Shown: positions 19,262 to 28,168, counted from the stretch's first letter. The stretch: 64,000 nucleotides of DNA from Cryomorpha ignava (GCF_010686655.1 NZ_JAAGVY010000006.1:1-64000); one strand, 5' to 3'. Translations and numbers: made by a program. Notes: generated by a model not told the origin, from the letters alone.

Positions 19262-20772
19262 CTTTTCTGAATGATTAGTTTTATAGTTACTTTCTGATCT
19301 TCTAAGCTGAATACCAAAGTGTAAATCCCTTCGGGCAATAAGGGCAGCGACAAATCTTTAGTTCCAGACTCCAATTCCATATCAAGTATTTTTTGACCAT
19401 GAGAATTGTACATCGTAATTGCGGTGATGTCCTTATTCCACCTGATGTGATCTGCAGTGGGGTTCGGCCAAACAACAATTCCCAGGTCATCTTTGGCTTG
19501 ATTGATTGTTGACACAAAACCATCTTGTTCCAAACGCACCAAACAGCTGTACGGCTCTCCGCCAAAAGAAGAAAATGCCCCACCTATCAATAGTTTATCA
19601 TCGGGCATCCGCGTGATTTGGTTCACTCTTATGAAAGGTAACCCACTTCCATGAGTCCAACCATCCCATTCCGCCTCGTCTGCACCGAAGTTTTCAAAGG
19701 CTTCTGGAATCAGATCCCCGGTTGGGGTTATTTTAAAGATGCGTTTTACAGGTACGCCGTTGTATTCCATGATGCTTCCTCCCATGATAAAACTCCCGTC
19801 GGTATCTTCAAAAGCTAGTCCTGGCACCAAACGGAAAACTTCATCCGATTCGCTGTCGAAAAAAGTATAGGCATCTGGGATATTGAATTCTTCATCAATT
19901 AATCCTTCAGGCGTTAGCTTCAGTAAGGTTCGGTCTTCTAATTCTGCTGTTGAAATATTACAACCCGCACCACAACCCATCCAAAGGTTGCCGCCAGAAT
20001 CAACATTAATTATAGAGACCCATCCATCGCTTTCTACAAATGGACTTACGTAAGTGGTATCTACCGTGAAATCAGCATTGAGCCGTGCTAAGTAATTGGT
20101 TTGATGAGTATTAATTCCAGAAAACTCTCCTGCGAGCCAGTAGTTGCCTTCATCCGTAGCTTTAATGCCTAAAGCGACTCCTGACCATGGTTGACAAATT
20201 ATATCAGGAAAATCTTCAACAGGATCTCCGATGGAATCGATTCGAACTAGATGTCGATAGCCCAGTATTCCTGGATTTATGCTATCTGTGGTGAACCTTC
20301 CAGCAACCAAAAAAGATGTATCAGGAAGAATTAGAATATCTCGATGTATCGTCAAGTTCCCTGGAAAAGAATAAACACTCTTACTGTATTCAAAGAAAAA
20401 GATTTCGTCATCAAGAACTGAACCAGCATCAGGGTGTGGGGGCAGCACTCGATACCCTAATCCGCTACTTTGAGAAAGAATCCCGTCGCGATATAAATAC
20501 GGGGTTCCTCCGAAAAGGTCAAAAACATTATACAACAAGTTCCCATTGAGGTCAACAATAGATTGATCTTCGGCTTCGCTAATGCCACTACTACGGCCAA
20601 AATTTATATATAGATCATTATAGGATTCTCTATATTTAAATCCGTACATGGTTCCCTTCGTGTAATAATCTCCCGTGTCGAAGGTGGGGTCAATTACATA
20701 GTTATTAGTCTGAGCCGATGTAGGATCGGCACAGATTAATGCTAGAATGGCCATATAGATACAACATTTCAT
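19258..20772 (-). CDS. T9SS-secreted delta-60/beta-propeller repeat protein
   Basis: I start translation at the ATG at 20772 (MKCCIYMAILALICADPTSAQ, a signal peptide), giving 504 residues; the frame is open 26 codons further but into the preceding gene. The body has repeated blocks of the kind LxRLNxDFxxDxxY, GGxxxxxxGxxxxxxxKLTPxG and GGAFSSFGGEPYSCLVRLEQDG, the delta-60 pattern that builds a beta-propeller. Residues from about 430 form a T9SS sorting domain (VWPNPTADHI to KLIIQKR). The start follows the upstream stop by one base and the end overlaps the next gene. A doubly broken paralogue lies at 421-1982. Confidence 0.85.
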   Translation of the reverse strand: MKCCIYMAILALICADPTSAQTNNYVIDPTFDTGDYYTKGTMYGFKYRESYNDLYINFGRSSGISEAEDQSIVDLNGNLLYNVFDLFGGTPYLYRDGILSQSSGLGYRVLPPHPDAGSVLDDEIFFFEYSKSVYSFPGNLTIHRDILILPDTSFLVAGRFTTDSINPGILGYRHLVRIDSIGDPVEDFPDIICQPWSGVALGIKATDEGNYWLAGEFSGINTHQTNYLARLNADFTVDTTYVSPFVESDGWVSIINVDSGGNLWMGCGAGCNISTAELEDRTLLKLTPEGLIDEEFNIPDAYTFFDSESDEVFRLVPGLAFEDTDGSFIMGGSIMEYNGVPVKRIFKITPTGDLIPEAFENFGADEAEWDGWTHGSGLPFIRVNQITRMPDDKLLIGGAFSSFGGEPYSCLVRLEQDGFVSTINQAKDDLGIVVWPNPTADHIRWNKDITAITMYNSHGQKILDMELESGTKDLSLPLLPEGIYTLVFSLEDQKVTIKLIIQKR

Positions 20773-20773
20773 C

Positions 20774-23380
20774 CTATCTGACGATGGTAAACTTACCTGT
20801 CTCCACCAATTCATCATTTTGTAAGATGGTGAAAATATACAAACCGTCACTCCAATTCCGCGTATCGAAAAGTTCTTGACCCTTGTACTTCATTCCCAAG
20901 ATACGACTTTCAACCTCTCGACCCAAAGGATCAAAAACAGCTAATCTCGTATTCTCACGAGCTAGGAGAAGTTGGAACTCAACTGTCACAAAGTCGGTTG
21001 CAGGATTAGGGTAGGCTGTAGCGGTGTTTAATTGATCTGCCAATTCTTCTTTGGTAGTCTTGTGTTTTGACACTCTATTATTTTTGGGAGTGCCCTCGGG
21101 TACAACGCATATATTGTAGTGAAAACACAAAGCGTTTTGTGCTTTACTTTGTGCAAGGCCTGCATCATTATTGTCCCCAATTGTGATCAGGGAAGCAATT
21201 TCTGAGCTATTCAATTGAGCAATATTTCGCCCTTGAGTTTCGGCAGTTCCTATCAGACTGTAAAGTGATTTTAGAGTTGATAACTCATCCGTCTGAGCTT
21301 GATCAAGTTTAAAATATACAATCATGGAATCCAATAAAGCAGTTGCCAAAGAAAATTGACTTCTATCAGAATAAGCTGCTGCCCTAGCTATATTGCTTTC
21401 CAAAGTATTGATTCGGCTCAGGTAATAAATAACACTATCTGGTTCGTCCACTTGGTCGTCCAGAAAGTATTTGCTGTTCACCAAGCGTTTGTAGTTGCGT
21501 TGACGTTCAAAGTTTAAATCAGCTAAGGTTCGCTCCATTATTGTACGCAAAGTAGTTTGATCGCGAGCGGCATAAAGCATATCAACCATGTATTGAGGTA
21601 ATGGAATGCCCAATTGAGTGGAGACCACTCTAATAACATTACCGCTTCCCAAGGCATCTGGATTGGCCAACAATACCTCAAGCAGCATTGCGTGCGGCAT
21701 GATTTCGCGAAGTGCGGCGGCAATCAAGACTTGTTCAGAATTGTAGGGAGCACGAGCCATAAGGCTATTTCTCAGATCCCATGCTTGAGAAGGCCAAGTC
21801 AAATCTATTTGAGTGATCATAGCTGGCGTGTTTCCGTCATCGATTATTTCTTGATACGCAAACATAAGACCATTGAACTCGTCTTGGCTTTCGCGAAATA
21901 TATAGGGTGTCGGCAATACTTCTTTCCCTGTGGTATAATTGGAAGGGCAACCCTGTGCATTCGAGACCAAAATCGGCGCTACAAAAGTCCCAGGAGTAAT
22001 CTCACTCGTGGAAGGGGGATTGCTATCGTAAAAGTACTTGAAAGCAAAGTAGGAATCTACGGTGAAATGTGTGTATGTGCTTGGATCTGCATCAGGCGAT
22101 GTGAACGTATTATTGGCGGGTCGGTCAGGCTGGTCACTGCCATGATCTTGACGAGTTCCTGCATTTAAATATTCAAAACTTTGTTGATCTATTGGGTCGT
22201 TTCTTGAAATTCGAAAATCGACATCGTTCCCGCTGTTTAGATTGCAAAGAAATTGCAATCCCCCTAATCCTGCGGGTACTCCCCCTGTGTAATTAGAATT
22301 ACGATTTACCCGATCCGATTCGGCTCCCGTTTGTAGATCGGAGAATTGGTTTTTGTAAATAGCATTCTCAGCTCCCAATGAGTTATAAACCAATACCCCA
22401 TTGCCATCATAAGTAGCACCCGAAGGCTTCTCAATATCGTTCTCTTCGACTCCGTAATGTGTCGTTTCGATAACGTGTATTGCCAGATGATTCTTTGTAT
22501 CCTCCGCTACACCAGCAAATTCTGGAAATGGGTGATTCCCTACTAAGAAATCGTTTTGATAGATCTCGCTAAAACTGGCACCATTAATCTCTACGCCTAT
22601 CATGTTCTCTTCAAATGTACTTTTACGCACAATGATCGGTCGTCCGCTAGTAGTTTCCAACGCTTCTACCGCTTTGTACCATCCTCTAAAAATACTAGGC
22701 ACTTCGTTGTTACAAACCCCTATTTGTTGCGGAATATCCAGACATCTCTCGGTAATAGAGTAATTTGCATCATGGCTGTAAACTCCGATGGAGCGATGCT
22801 CTGTTTCAGAAACAGTACTGGTATTGATGAATTGACAGCCAGAAATGCGAACACGATCTGTTTTCCAAAGAGTAATACGTGCCGCAGGTGGTTCTTCGTC
22901 TTGGTCAACCAAGTAATTATCATTTAGTTCGAAGAGACATTCGTTAAAATAGCTTTGATCTGGTCGGTTTATGGAAGAGTTAGAGGGAGAGAAATTTTGA
23001 TAACTCATAAACTCAACAGCTCTGCGGCAATTGATAAAAGAGGAATTGGTCGCTTGGATAATTCCACCTCTTGCGTTCCAATCATTTCCTAACATATTAC
23101 GCGCACCATTCCTCGCATTTTCAATTATGGCTCCGTTTTTGAGAATCAATCTACCTTGATGGTAATTTCCGCCTGAAATGCTATACTGGTGCTCATCGGT
23201 ATTGCCCGCTACTTCAATACCATGCCAAAAAGTGTTTCTGCAATCGCTGTTGGTGATGGTTCCACCGTCCACTATCAGGGTTGCATTCTGTCTAACAATT
23301 ATCTTCCTTCCTGGGCTCATTTTTAATGTTCCCGTTATGGTAACCGTAGCTCCAGTTTCTATGATCATATCCTGTCCCAC
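20774..23380 (-). CDS. Parallel beta-helix protein with T9SS sorting domain, probably the 3' part of a split gene
   Basis: The 868-residue frame has a right-handed beta-helix region (about residues 1-400, with strings such as GATVTITGTLKMSPGRKIIV and NGAIIENARNGARN), a mostly helical region (about 480-760) and a T9SS domain at the C-terminus (AYPNPATDFVTVE to KFTIVR). It has no signal peptide and only a GTG start, although a T9SS domain is useless without Sec export. The preceding frame, a subtilase with a signal peptide but no sorting domain, ends exactly where this one begins. A net loss of one or four bases near 23385-23395 would account for both. A single protein of about 1310 residues is therefore likely. 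Confidence 0.8.
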   Translation of the reverse strand: MGQDMIIETGATVTITGTLKMSPGRKIIVRQNATLIVDGGTITNSDCRNTFWHGIEVAGNTDEHQYSISGGNYHQGRLILKNGAIIENARNGARNMLGNDWNARGGIIQATNSSFINCRRAVEFMSYQNFSPSNSSINRPDQSYFNECLFELNDNYLVDQDEEPPAARITLWKTDRVRISGCQFINTSTVSETEHRSIGVYSHDANYSITERCLDIPQQIGVCNNEVPSIFRGWYKAVEALETTSGRPIIVRKSTFEENMIGVEINGASFSEIYQNDFLVGNHPFPEFAGVAEDTKNHLAIHVIETTHYGVEENDIEKPSGATYDGNGVLVYNSLGAENAIYKNQFSDLQTGAESDRVNRNSNYTGGVPAGLGGLQFLCNLNSGNDVDFRISRNDPIDQQSFEYLNAGTRQDHGSDQPDRPANNTFTSPDADPSTYTHFTVDSYFAFKYFYDSNPPSTSEITPGTFVAPILVSNAQGCPSNYTTGKEVLPTPYIFRESQDEFNGLMFAYQEIIDDGNTPAMITQIDLTWPSQAWDLRNSLMARAPYNSEQVLIAAALREIMPHAMLLEVLLANPDALGSGNVIRVVSTQLGIPLPQYMVDMLYAARDQTTLRTIMERTLADLNFERQRNYKRLVNSKYFLDDQVDEPDSVIYYLSRINTLESNIARAAAYSDRSQFSLATALLDSMIVYFKLDQAQTDELSTLKSLYSLIGTAETQGRNIAQLNSSEIASLITIGDNNDAGLAQSKAQNALCFHYNICVVPEGTPKNNRVSKHKTTKEELADQLNTATAYPNPATDFVTVEFQLLLARENTRLAVFDPLGREVESRILGMKYKGQELFDTRNWSDGLYIFTILQNDELVETGKFTIVR

Positions 23381-23382
23381 GA

Positions 23383-24702
23383 TTACGTATTGCTTATGGT
23401 TTGATTGTTGGAAAAGACGGGGTTAGGAATATCAGTGGTTTGCAGCGCGGCCAGACAAGCTTGATGTGCATTGATACGACCTGCACCAAGAGAATTGGCG
23501 GGGAAATTTGATGCATCGCTTACGGGATCAGCTGAACTTTGAATGATGCTTAGAATGTCATCGTGATCCAGACAGGGATTAATATTCAAAAGGAGTGCTA
23601 TAACTCCTGCAGTCATGGGAGAAGCCATGGAAGTTCCGCTGCTTCTTGTGTATCCACCGCCTTGTTCAGTCGAGAGAACGGCATACCCTGGGGTACAGAT
23701 ATCTACTTTATCATTGTGGGTGTGTTGCCCTCCAGCGGCAGCCCAAAAATGATTATTTGTTTCTCCAACACTAGTCACGGAGATTACATTGTCATAAGAT
23801 GCAGGATAAACGTATCCATTAGGGTCACTACAACTATTGCCGATATTTCCATTTCCTGCCCCCGCGACGATTATGACCCCATCATCAGTAAGCATATTAA
23901 TGACATTTTGAGTATCTGAATCAGGAGAACAACTCCATATATAACTTACATTGATTATGTCAGCCCCATTTGATGCTGATACCAGTAAGCCGTTTTCCCA
24001 ATTGGGGCCGTCATATATCTTGGCATTAAATCCGATTGAGCTAATTCCAAGGCTGTTATTAGTTTCCGCAGATGCGCAACCAGCGACATGTGTTTTATGG
24101 TAATTAATACCACTGGTAGCTGGATTCTCTATAATTCCATCTAAGTCAGGATGATTGCCTTGTATTCGGCCTGTTTCATTAATTCCTATTATTATCTGAT
24201 TGGCGTTCTGCGATAAATCCCAAGCATTTTCAGCATCAATTAGATCTAATTGCCAATTCGGCCCGTGGATGGGATTCAAAAGATTATAGTCGTTAGGAGT
24301 ATACAAGGGAATTCCCATTTCTTCCTTTATTCGTGCTCGCTCAATGAAGGAATAGTTGATCAAAGAGTCTACAACCGATTCAGCAACTAGAGAATCAACT
24401 ATTATTTCATAGAGCAAATCAAGCCCGTAGGAAGATGCCTGAGGAAAATTCACGATTGCAGGAAGAGCTATGGATATCTTTTGCACACCAAGCGAACTCA
24501 GGTAGTTTTCGAAGTTTTGATCGGTATGAGTGCAAGTTGATCCATTGCAGTTGGGCAGATCTGAGGAGCTGTTAAATTTTACCCAAATCTTGCTATCTTG
24601 TGCTTGGAGATTTCCAATAAATACGACAGTAAAAATCAATAATCCTAAGATCAATGTGGGATAAGATTTCGTGGTTAAGATGGTGTTAATTTTCCATTTC
24701 AT
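23383..24702 (-). CDS. Subtilase (S8) family protein, 5' part of a split gene, with altered catalytic Asp
   Basis: The 439-residue frame starts with a signal peptide (ends GNLQAQ) and an S8 peptidase fold. The catalytic Ser is in SGTSMASPMTAG (near residue 357), the oxyanion Asn in VAGAGNGNIGN, and His in HKTHVAG (near 200) instead of HGTHVAG. Where an Asp is expected (DTG, before HPDL) the sequence reads NETGRIQGNHPDL, so Glu near residue 173 replaces the catalytic Asp. Activity is therefore doubtful. The frame stops after NNQTISNT, the point where homologous proteins continue as YVIxGxDxxIExGATxTITG, exactly the start of the next frame. It heads the four-ORF T9SS cluster. Confidence 0.82.
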   Translation of the reverse strand: MKWKINTILTTKSYPTLILGLLIFTVVFIGNLQAQDSKIWVKFNSSSDLPNCNGSTCTHTDQNFENYLSSLGVQKISIALPAIVNFPQASSYGLDLLYEIIVDSLVAESVVDSLINYSFIERARIKEEMGIPLYTPNDYNLLNPIHGPNWQLDLIDAENAWDLSQNANQIIIGINETGRIQGNHPDLDGIIENPATSGINYHKTHVAGCASAETNNSLGISSIGFNAKIYDGPNWENGLLVSASNGADIINVSYIWSCSPDSDTQNVINMLTDDGVIIVAGAGNGNIGNSCSDPNGYVYPASYDNVISVTSVGETNNHFWAAAGGQHTHNDKVDICTPGYAVLSTEQGGGYTRSSGTSMASPMTAGVIALLLNINPCLDHDDILSIIQSSADPVSDASNFPANSLGAGRINAHQACLAALQTTDIPNPVFSNNQTISNT

Positions 24703-24716
24703 CAGTTGAAGGTTTT

Positions 24717-25189
24717 ATGATTTACTCAAATGTAGATAAAATAAAATGCTTAACTGCCACTTTTCCCAAAAAGCTTAAGAACGTAAAGAGATTATGTTCA
24801 TCACCTCGGATTGTTAAAATGAAAGTGATCCAATCTCTGAATATGCAGGATATCACACACCAAGTCAATAAAAATCTAGTGGCAGACGGGAGTATTATCT
24901 CGGATGGATTGAATAGCTACAATGAATTTAAAAACTACCATGAACACAATCACATGGAGTGCCAACAAAAAAGTGTTCTAAGGTGCTACGTTTGGTGCAT
25001 AAGACTTTTAACAACTCTAAAAGACTTTTGCTGGACATTTATCACAGAATTGATGATGACTTTTTGCAGAATTATTTCAACGAGTTCTGCCGTAATATAT
25101 ACCGCAAATATTTTTACGACAAATTCGATCGAGTGATGATTGCATCAGTATCATTTCGATGGAATTACCTTGGAAAAACAAACGGATGA
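24717..25189 (+). pseudogene. IS1595-family (ISXO2-like) transposase remnant, frameshifted
   Basis: Two overlapping frames share one protein pattern. 24717-24958 gives ITHQVNKNLVADGSIISDGL then NSYNEFKNYHEHNHM. After a shift near 24956 the second frame gives PTKKCSKVLRLVHKTFNNSK, then IYHRIDDDFLQNYFNEFCRN and DKFDRVMIASVSF. This matches the C-terminal half of ISXO2-like DDE transposases, including the closing helix (xLQxYxxEFCxRxNRR). The N-terminal half is missing. It is inactive and marks the island edge near hpf. Confidence 0.7.
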
Positions 25190-25212
25190 GCATTTCTAAT
25201 TTTAGACGCAGA

Positions 25213-25328
25213 ATGAAAAATTCAGAACCAAATCAAGCAGCTAACGAGTCGTTACAAAAGCAGGCCATTGAATAGTTTCGTTCGGGCAAGAGTTTAACCG
25301 ACAAAGACGGTGCTTTTGCGTCTTTGTA
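25213..25328 (+). pseudogene. IS256-type transposase N-terminal fragment with an in-frame stop
   Basis: The ATG at 25213 opens MKNSEPNQAANESLQKQAIE, then TAG at 25273, then FRSGKSLTDKDGAFASL before another stop. The pattern QAIEQFRSGKSLTGKDGAFAPLLKxFLExAL is typical of the N-terminus of Bacteroidota IS256-family transposases, so the TAG replaces a Gln codon. Fewer than 40 codons remain. Confidence 0.6.
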
Positions 25329-25423
25329 AATATTATTTTAAAAGGCTCCTAAAAGGATATCGCTTAAACATTTTCAAATTGCTATCGCCATTTGCGCCGT
25401 CTTACACCCCTCCTTCAATCCAT

Positions 25424-25471
25424 AAAAAACGCCACTTTTCAGTGGCGCTCAATTTTTTTCTAAGATGTAAT
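25424..25471. repeat. 48-bp direct repeat, copy B, with the hpf terminator
   Basis: Copy B of the repeat at 18111-18158 (two differences in 48). The hairpin CGCCACT-TTTC-AGTGGCG at 25430-25447 is followed on the minus strand by six T residues and lies about 30 bases downstream of the hpf stop codon, so here it is a functional-looking terminator for the rpsU-xerC-hpf unit. Confidence 0.8.
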
Positions 25472-25479
25472 GTAAGTCG

Positions 25480-25785
25480 TCAGCTCAAGGTAACTGTGCG
25501 TTTCCCTTTTAACTTATGAATTTGCCTGCGCAGTGCTTCTATTACCAGATCGGTAGATTCTTCAAAAGAATTTGACTGGCGTTTGGCAAAAAGTTCCTTT
25601 CCGGGAACGTTGATCTTAATCTCGGCAATTTTATTGCCCAATTCGTGGTTTTTGTCCAATTTCAAGTAAACTTCAGCCGCGACCATCTTGTCGTGAAAGA
25701 GCTGTAACTTATCTAATTTGGCTTGGATAAAGTCGATGAGCTTAGCGTCTGCTTTAAATTGGATTGAATGAACGTTTACCTGCAT
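25480..25785 (-). CDS. hpf: Ribosome hibernation promoting factor, short form (HPF/RaiA family)
   Basis: The 101-residue protein has the beta-alpha-beta-beta-beta-alpha HPF fold: MQVNVHSIQFKADAKLIDFI, the strand ending KINVPGKELFAKRQSNSFEE, and the C-terminal helix DLVIEALRRQIHKLKGKR rich in basic residues that contacts 16S rRNA. It lacks the dimerisation domain of long HPF. It follows xerC and is transcribed from the rpsU promoter. In related genomes as I recall them, hpf is directly followed by the tRNA-Thr/tuf cluster; here 9.3 kb of accessory DNA intervenes. Confidence 0.92.
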   Translation of the reverse strand: MQVNVHSIQFKADAKLIDFIQAKLDKLQLFHDKMVAAEVYLKLDKNHELGNKIAEIKINVPGKELFAKRQSNSFEESTDLVIEALRRQIHKLKGKRTVTLS

Positions 25786-25816
25786 GTTACGGGTAGTTTT
25801 ATGGTTAGTAATTCGC

Positions 25817-26692
25817 TTAGCCGTTTGGATGGGCCTTGCGGTGAATTTCTTTCAGTTTTTCAATACTATTGTGCGTATATACTTGGGTAGCTGCTAGTGA
25901 GGCATGACCGAGCAATTCTTTAATAGCGTTGAGATCAGCACCGCGGTTAAGCATGTGTGTGGCAAAGGTATGCCTTAACACATGTGGGCTTTTTTTGCGC
26001 AGCGAACTGACCCTTCCAAGGTATGTATTTACTATTTTATAAACAAGTTTTGGATATAAAGAATCTCCTTTTGAGGTAATAAAAAAGAATGACGATGGTT
26101 CAAACTCATGCATTCTTATTTTATAATATGGCTCCATTAAACTGATTACATCCTTACCTACGGGGATAATTCGCTCCTTGTTTCGCTTACCCAAAACCTT
26201 TATTGTTCCCCGCTGAAAATCAACATCATTCGTTTTCAACGTAAGCAGTTCATTGCTTCTGATTCCGGTTTGGTAAAACAACTCTACGATGAGCCGATCG
26301 CGCATTCCTTCAAAGGTATTGGGAAATTGACCCTCAGTATTTAAAGTTTCCATTTCTTCTTCCTCCACATAAATAGGCAAGCGCTTAGAAACTTTGGGAA
26401 GGGTAATTTTTAGAGTGGGATCCTGATCAAAACCCTGAAACTTTCGCCCCCATTTGAAAAAAGATTTAACTGCACTGATCTTTCGACCTACAGACCGAGG
26501 TGAAATATCATTTTCCATAAGCGATACAATCCACGAACGCAACATATCGTGACTTACTTGCTCAATTAAATCTAACTCATAACTGGCATTTAAATAAAGC
26601 CGGAGCTGCTCCAAATCAGAAGTGTATCCTTTGATTGTATGTGCGCTATAGCGCTTTTCGAAAGCGAGATATTCAAGAAATTTTTCGACCAT
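25817..26692 (-). CDS. xerC: Tyrosine recombinase XerC/XerD-type
   Basis: From the ATG at 26692 (MVEKFLEYLAFEKRYS) the protein has 291 residues. An N-terminal SAM-like core-binding domain (to about 95) precedes the catalytic domain with R (QTGIRSNELL), K (VLGKRNKERIIPV), H-x-x-R (HVLRHTFATHML), H (LLGHASLAATQVY) and the nucleophile Tyr in QVYTH. The set is complete. Such enzymes resolve chromosome dimers at dif. An upstream in-frame start at 26710 lies within the rpsU terminator hairpin and is rejected. It lies between rpsU and hpf, the standard flavobacterial neighbourhood, rather than with mobile DNA. Confidence 0.93.
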   Translation of the reverse strand: MVEKFLEYLAFEKRYSAHTIKGYTSDLEQLRLYLNASYELDLIEQVSHDMLRSWIVSLMENDISPRSVGRKISAVKSFFKWGRKFQGFDQDPTLKITLPKVSKRLPIYVEEEEMETLNTEGQFPNTFEGMRDRLIVELFYQTGIRSNELLTLKTNDVDFQRGTIKVLGKRNKERIIPVGKDVISLMEPYYKIRMHEFEPSSFFFITSKGDSLYPKLVYKIVNTYLGRVSSLRKKSPHVLRHTFATHMLNRGADLNAIKELLGHASLAATQVYTHNSIEKLKEIHRKAHPNG

Positions 26693-26724
26693 AAAAAAAG
26701 GCAGAACCATAAAAGTTCTGCCTT
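26693..26724 (-). terminator. Terminator between rpsU and xerC
   Basis: AAGGCAGAAC and GTTCTGCCTT form a 10-bp perfect stem with a seven-base loop, followed on the minus strand by a run of seven T residues. It ends one base before the xerC ATG, so xerC and hpf expression would depend on read-through. Confidence 0.85.
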
Positions 26725-26748
26725 AAATATCTAAATAAAAACGATACT

Positions 26749-26940
26749 TTATTCCTGTTCGGAACGAATTTTATTAATATAAACCGCTTTTAACTTTTGT
26801 TTTCTATTAATGATAGAGGGTTTAATGAAAGCCTGACGCGCTCTAAGTTCTTTAATAACTCCAGTGCGGTCAAATTTCTTTTTAAACTTCTTTAGGGCTC
26901 TTTCTATGTTTTCGCCTTCTTTTACAGGAATGATAAGCAT
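26749..26940 (-). CDS. rpsU: 30S ribosomal protein S21
   Basis: The 63-residue basic protein starts MLIIPVKEGENIERALKKFK and includes KKFDRTGVIKELRARQAFIK, the S21 signature. It binds near the anti-Shine-Dalgarno end of 16S rRNA. The promoter at 26971-27001 lies directly upstream and a terminator follows within 25 bases. Confidence 0.96.
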   Translation of the reverse strand: MLIIPVKEGENIERALKKFKKKFDRTGVIKELRARQAFIKPSIINRKQKLKAVYINKIRSEQE

Positions 26941-26970
26941 GTCGTGTTGTCCTTAATTTTTTTGAGAGTG

Positions 26971-27001
26971 CAAATATACTTATTTTTTCAATCTAATTCA
27001 A
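26971..27001 (-). promoter_or_regulatory. Promoter of rpsU-xerC-hpf
   Basis: On the minus strand TTGA (27001-26998), a 19-base spacer and TATATTTG (26978-26971) fit the Bacteroidota -33/-7 pattern with one mismatch at -33. Transcription would start near 26964, about 25 bases before rpsU. Confidence 0.7.
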
Positions 27002-28138
27002 TTAACTGAGTATTTTTCTTGAAATAACCAGTTTTTGGATTTCACTAGTTCCTTCGCCTATTGTACAGAGCTTGCTGTCGCGATAAAACTTCTCTGCCGG
27101 AAAGTCTTTGGTATAACCATATCCGCCAAAAATCTGAACACCTTCGGTAGCAACTCGAACACAGGTTTCGCTGGCATAATATTTTGCCATTGCCGACTTT
27201 AATGTTACATCTTGCCCTGTGTTTTTAAGATAAGCTGCCTGTAATGTTAGCAATTCAGATGCTTCAATATCTGTAGCCATATCAGCTAGTTTAAAAGCTA
27301 TAGCCTGAAATTTGGAAATTGGCTGCCCGAACTGTTCTCTTTCCTTGCTGTACTTGAGCGCGGCGTCGTATGCTCCTTTTGCAATTCCTACCGATAAGGC
27401 AGCAATTGAAATACGGCCACCATCGAGTACTTTCATTGCCTGAATAAAGCCTTGACCTACTTCGCCAAGCACGTTTTCCTGTGGTATACGGCAGTCTTCA
27501 AAAATCATCTCTGCAGTTTCTGATGCGCGCATCCCGAGCTTATTTTCTTTTTTGCCGGCCTTAAAGCCTTTGGTGCCACGCTCTACAACGAAAGCCGTTA
27601 TGCCCTTAGAGTCAAGCAATTCGCCCGAGCGAGCCAAAACTACGGCCACATCGCCACTAATGCCGTGAGTAATCCAGTTTTTAGCGCCATTCAGCACCCA
27701 CTCATTACCTTCTTTTACTGCCGTGGTTGTCATACGCAGGGCATCGCTACCCGTATTGCTTTCGGTAAGACCCCAAGCTCCTATCCACTCACCGGTCGCT
27801 AGTTTGGGAAGCCAACGCTTCTTTTGTTCTTCATTGGCGAAAGCCAAAATATGACCTGTGCATAAAGAATTGTGCGCGGCAACAGACAAGCCGATAGATC
27901 CGCATATACGCGATACTTCAGTAACCGCAGTATAATACTCATTGTAACCAAAACCTGCTCCGCCATATTCTTCGGGTACCAACACCCCCAATAAGCCAAG
28001 CTCACCCATTTTCTTCATTACATCGACGGGGAAATGCTGACGCTCGTCCCAATCCATGAAATGCGGACGAATTTCTCTCTCGCCGAAATCGCGAACCATT
28101 TGGGTTATCATTTTTTGGTTTTCACTTAATTCATTCAT
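27002..28138 (-). CDS. Acyl-CoA dehydrogenase
   Basis: The 378-residue FAD enzyme oxidises acyl-CoA to trans-2-enoyl-CoA. Family signatures are [14 protein letters not shown] (FAD/substrate binding, near residue 120-135), the mid-domain [19 protein letters not shown], and the C-terminal [19 protein letters not shown] followed by [12 protein letters not shown], whose Glu in the EGT is the usual catalytic base of short-chain enzymes. Exact chain-length specificity (butyryl, isovaleryl, 2-methylbutyryl) cannot be read off. It stands 30 bases after apt in the same direction. Confidence 0.93.
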   Translation of the reverse strand: MNELSENQKMITQMVRDFGEREIRPHFMDWDERQHFPVDVMKKMGELGLLGVLVPEEYGGAGFGYNEYYTAVTEVSRICGSIGLSVAAHNSLCTGHILAFANEEQKKRWLPKLATGEWIGAWGLTESNTGSDALRMTTTAVKEGNEWVLNGAKNWITHGISGDVAVVLARSGELLDSKGITAFVVERGTKGFKAGKKENKLGMRASETAEMIFEDCRIPQENVLGEVGQGFIQAMKVLDGGRISIAALSVGIAKGAYDAALKYSKEREQFGQPISKFQAIAFKLADMATDIEASELLTLQAAYLKNTGQDVTLKSAMAKYYASETCVRVATEGVQIFGGYGYTKDFPAEKFYRDSKLCTIGEGTSEIQKLVISRKILS

Positions 28139-28168
28139 GATTTCTAATTATTGAAAATGTCATTTAAT

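Noticed and set aside
25817-26692. XerC-type recombinase as the integrase of the neighbouring island
   Set aside because: It sits in the rpsU-xerC-hpf housekeeping unit with a complete XerC-like sequence, outside the direct repeats.
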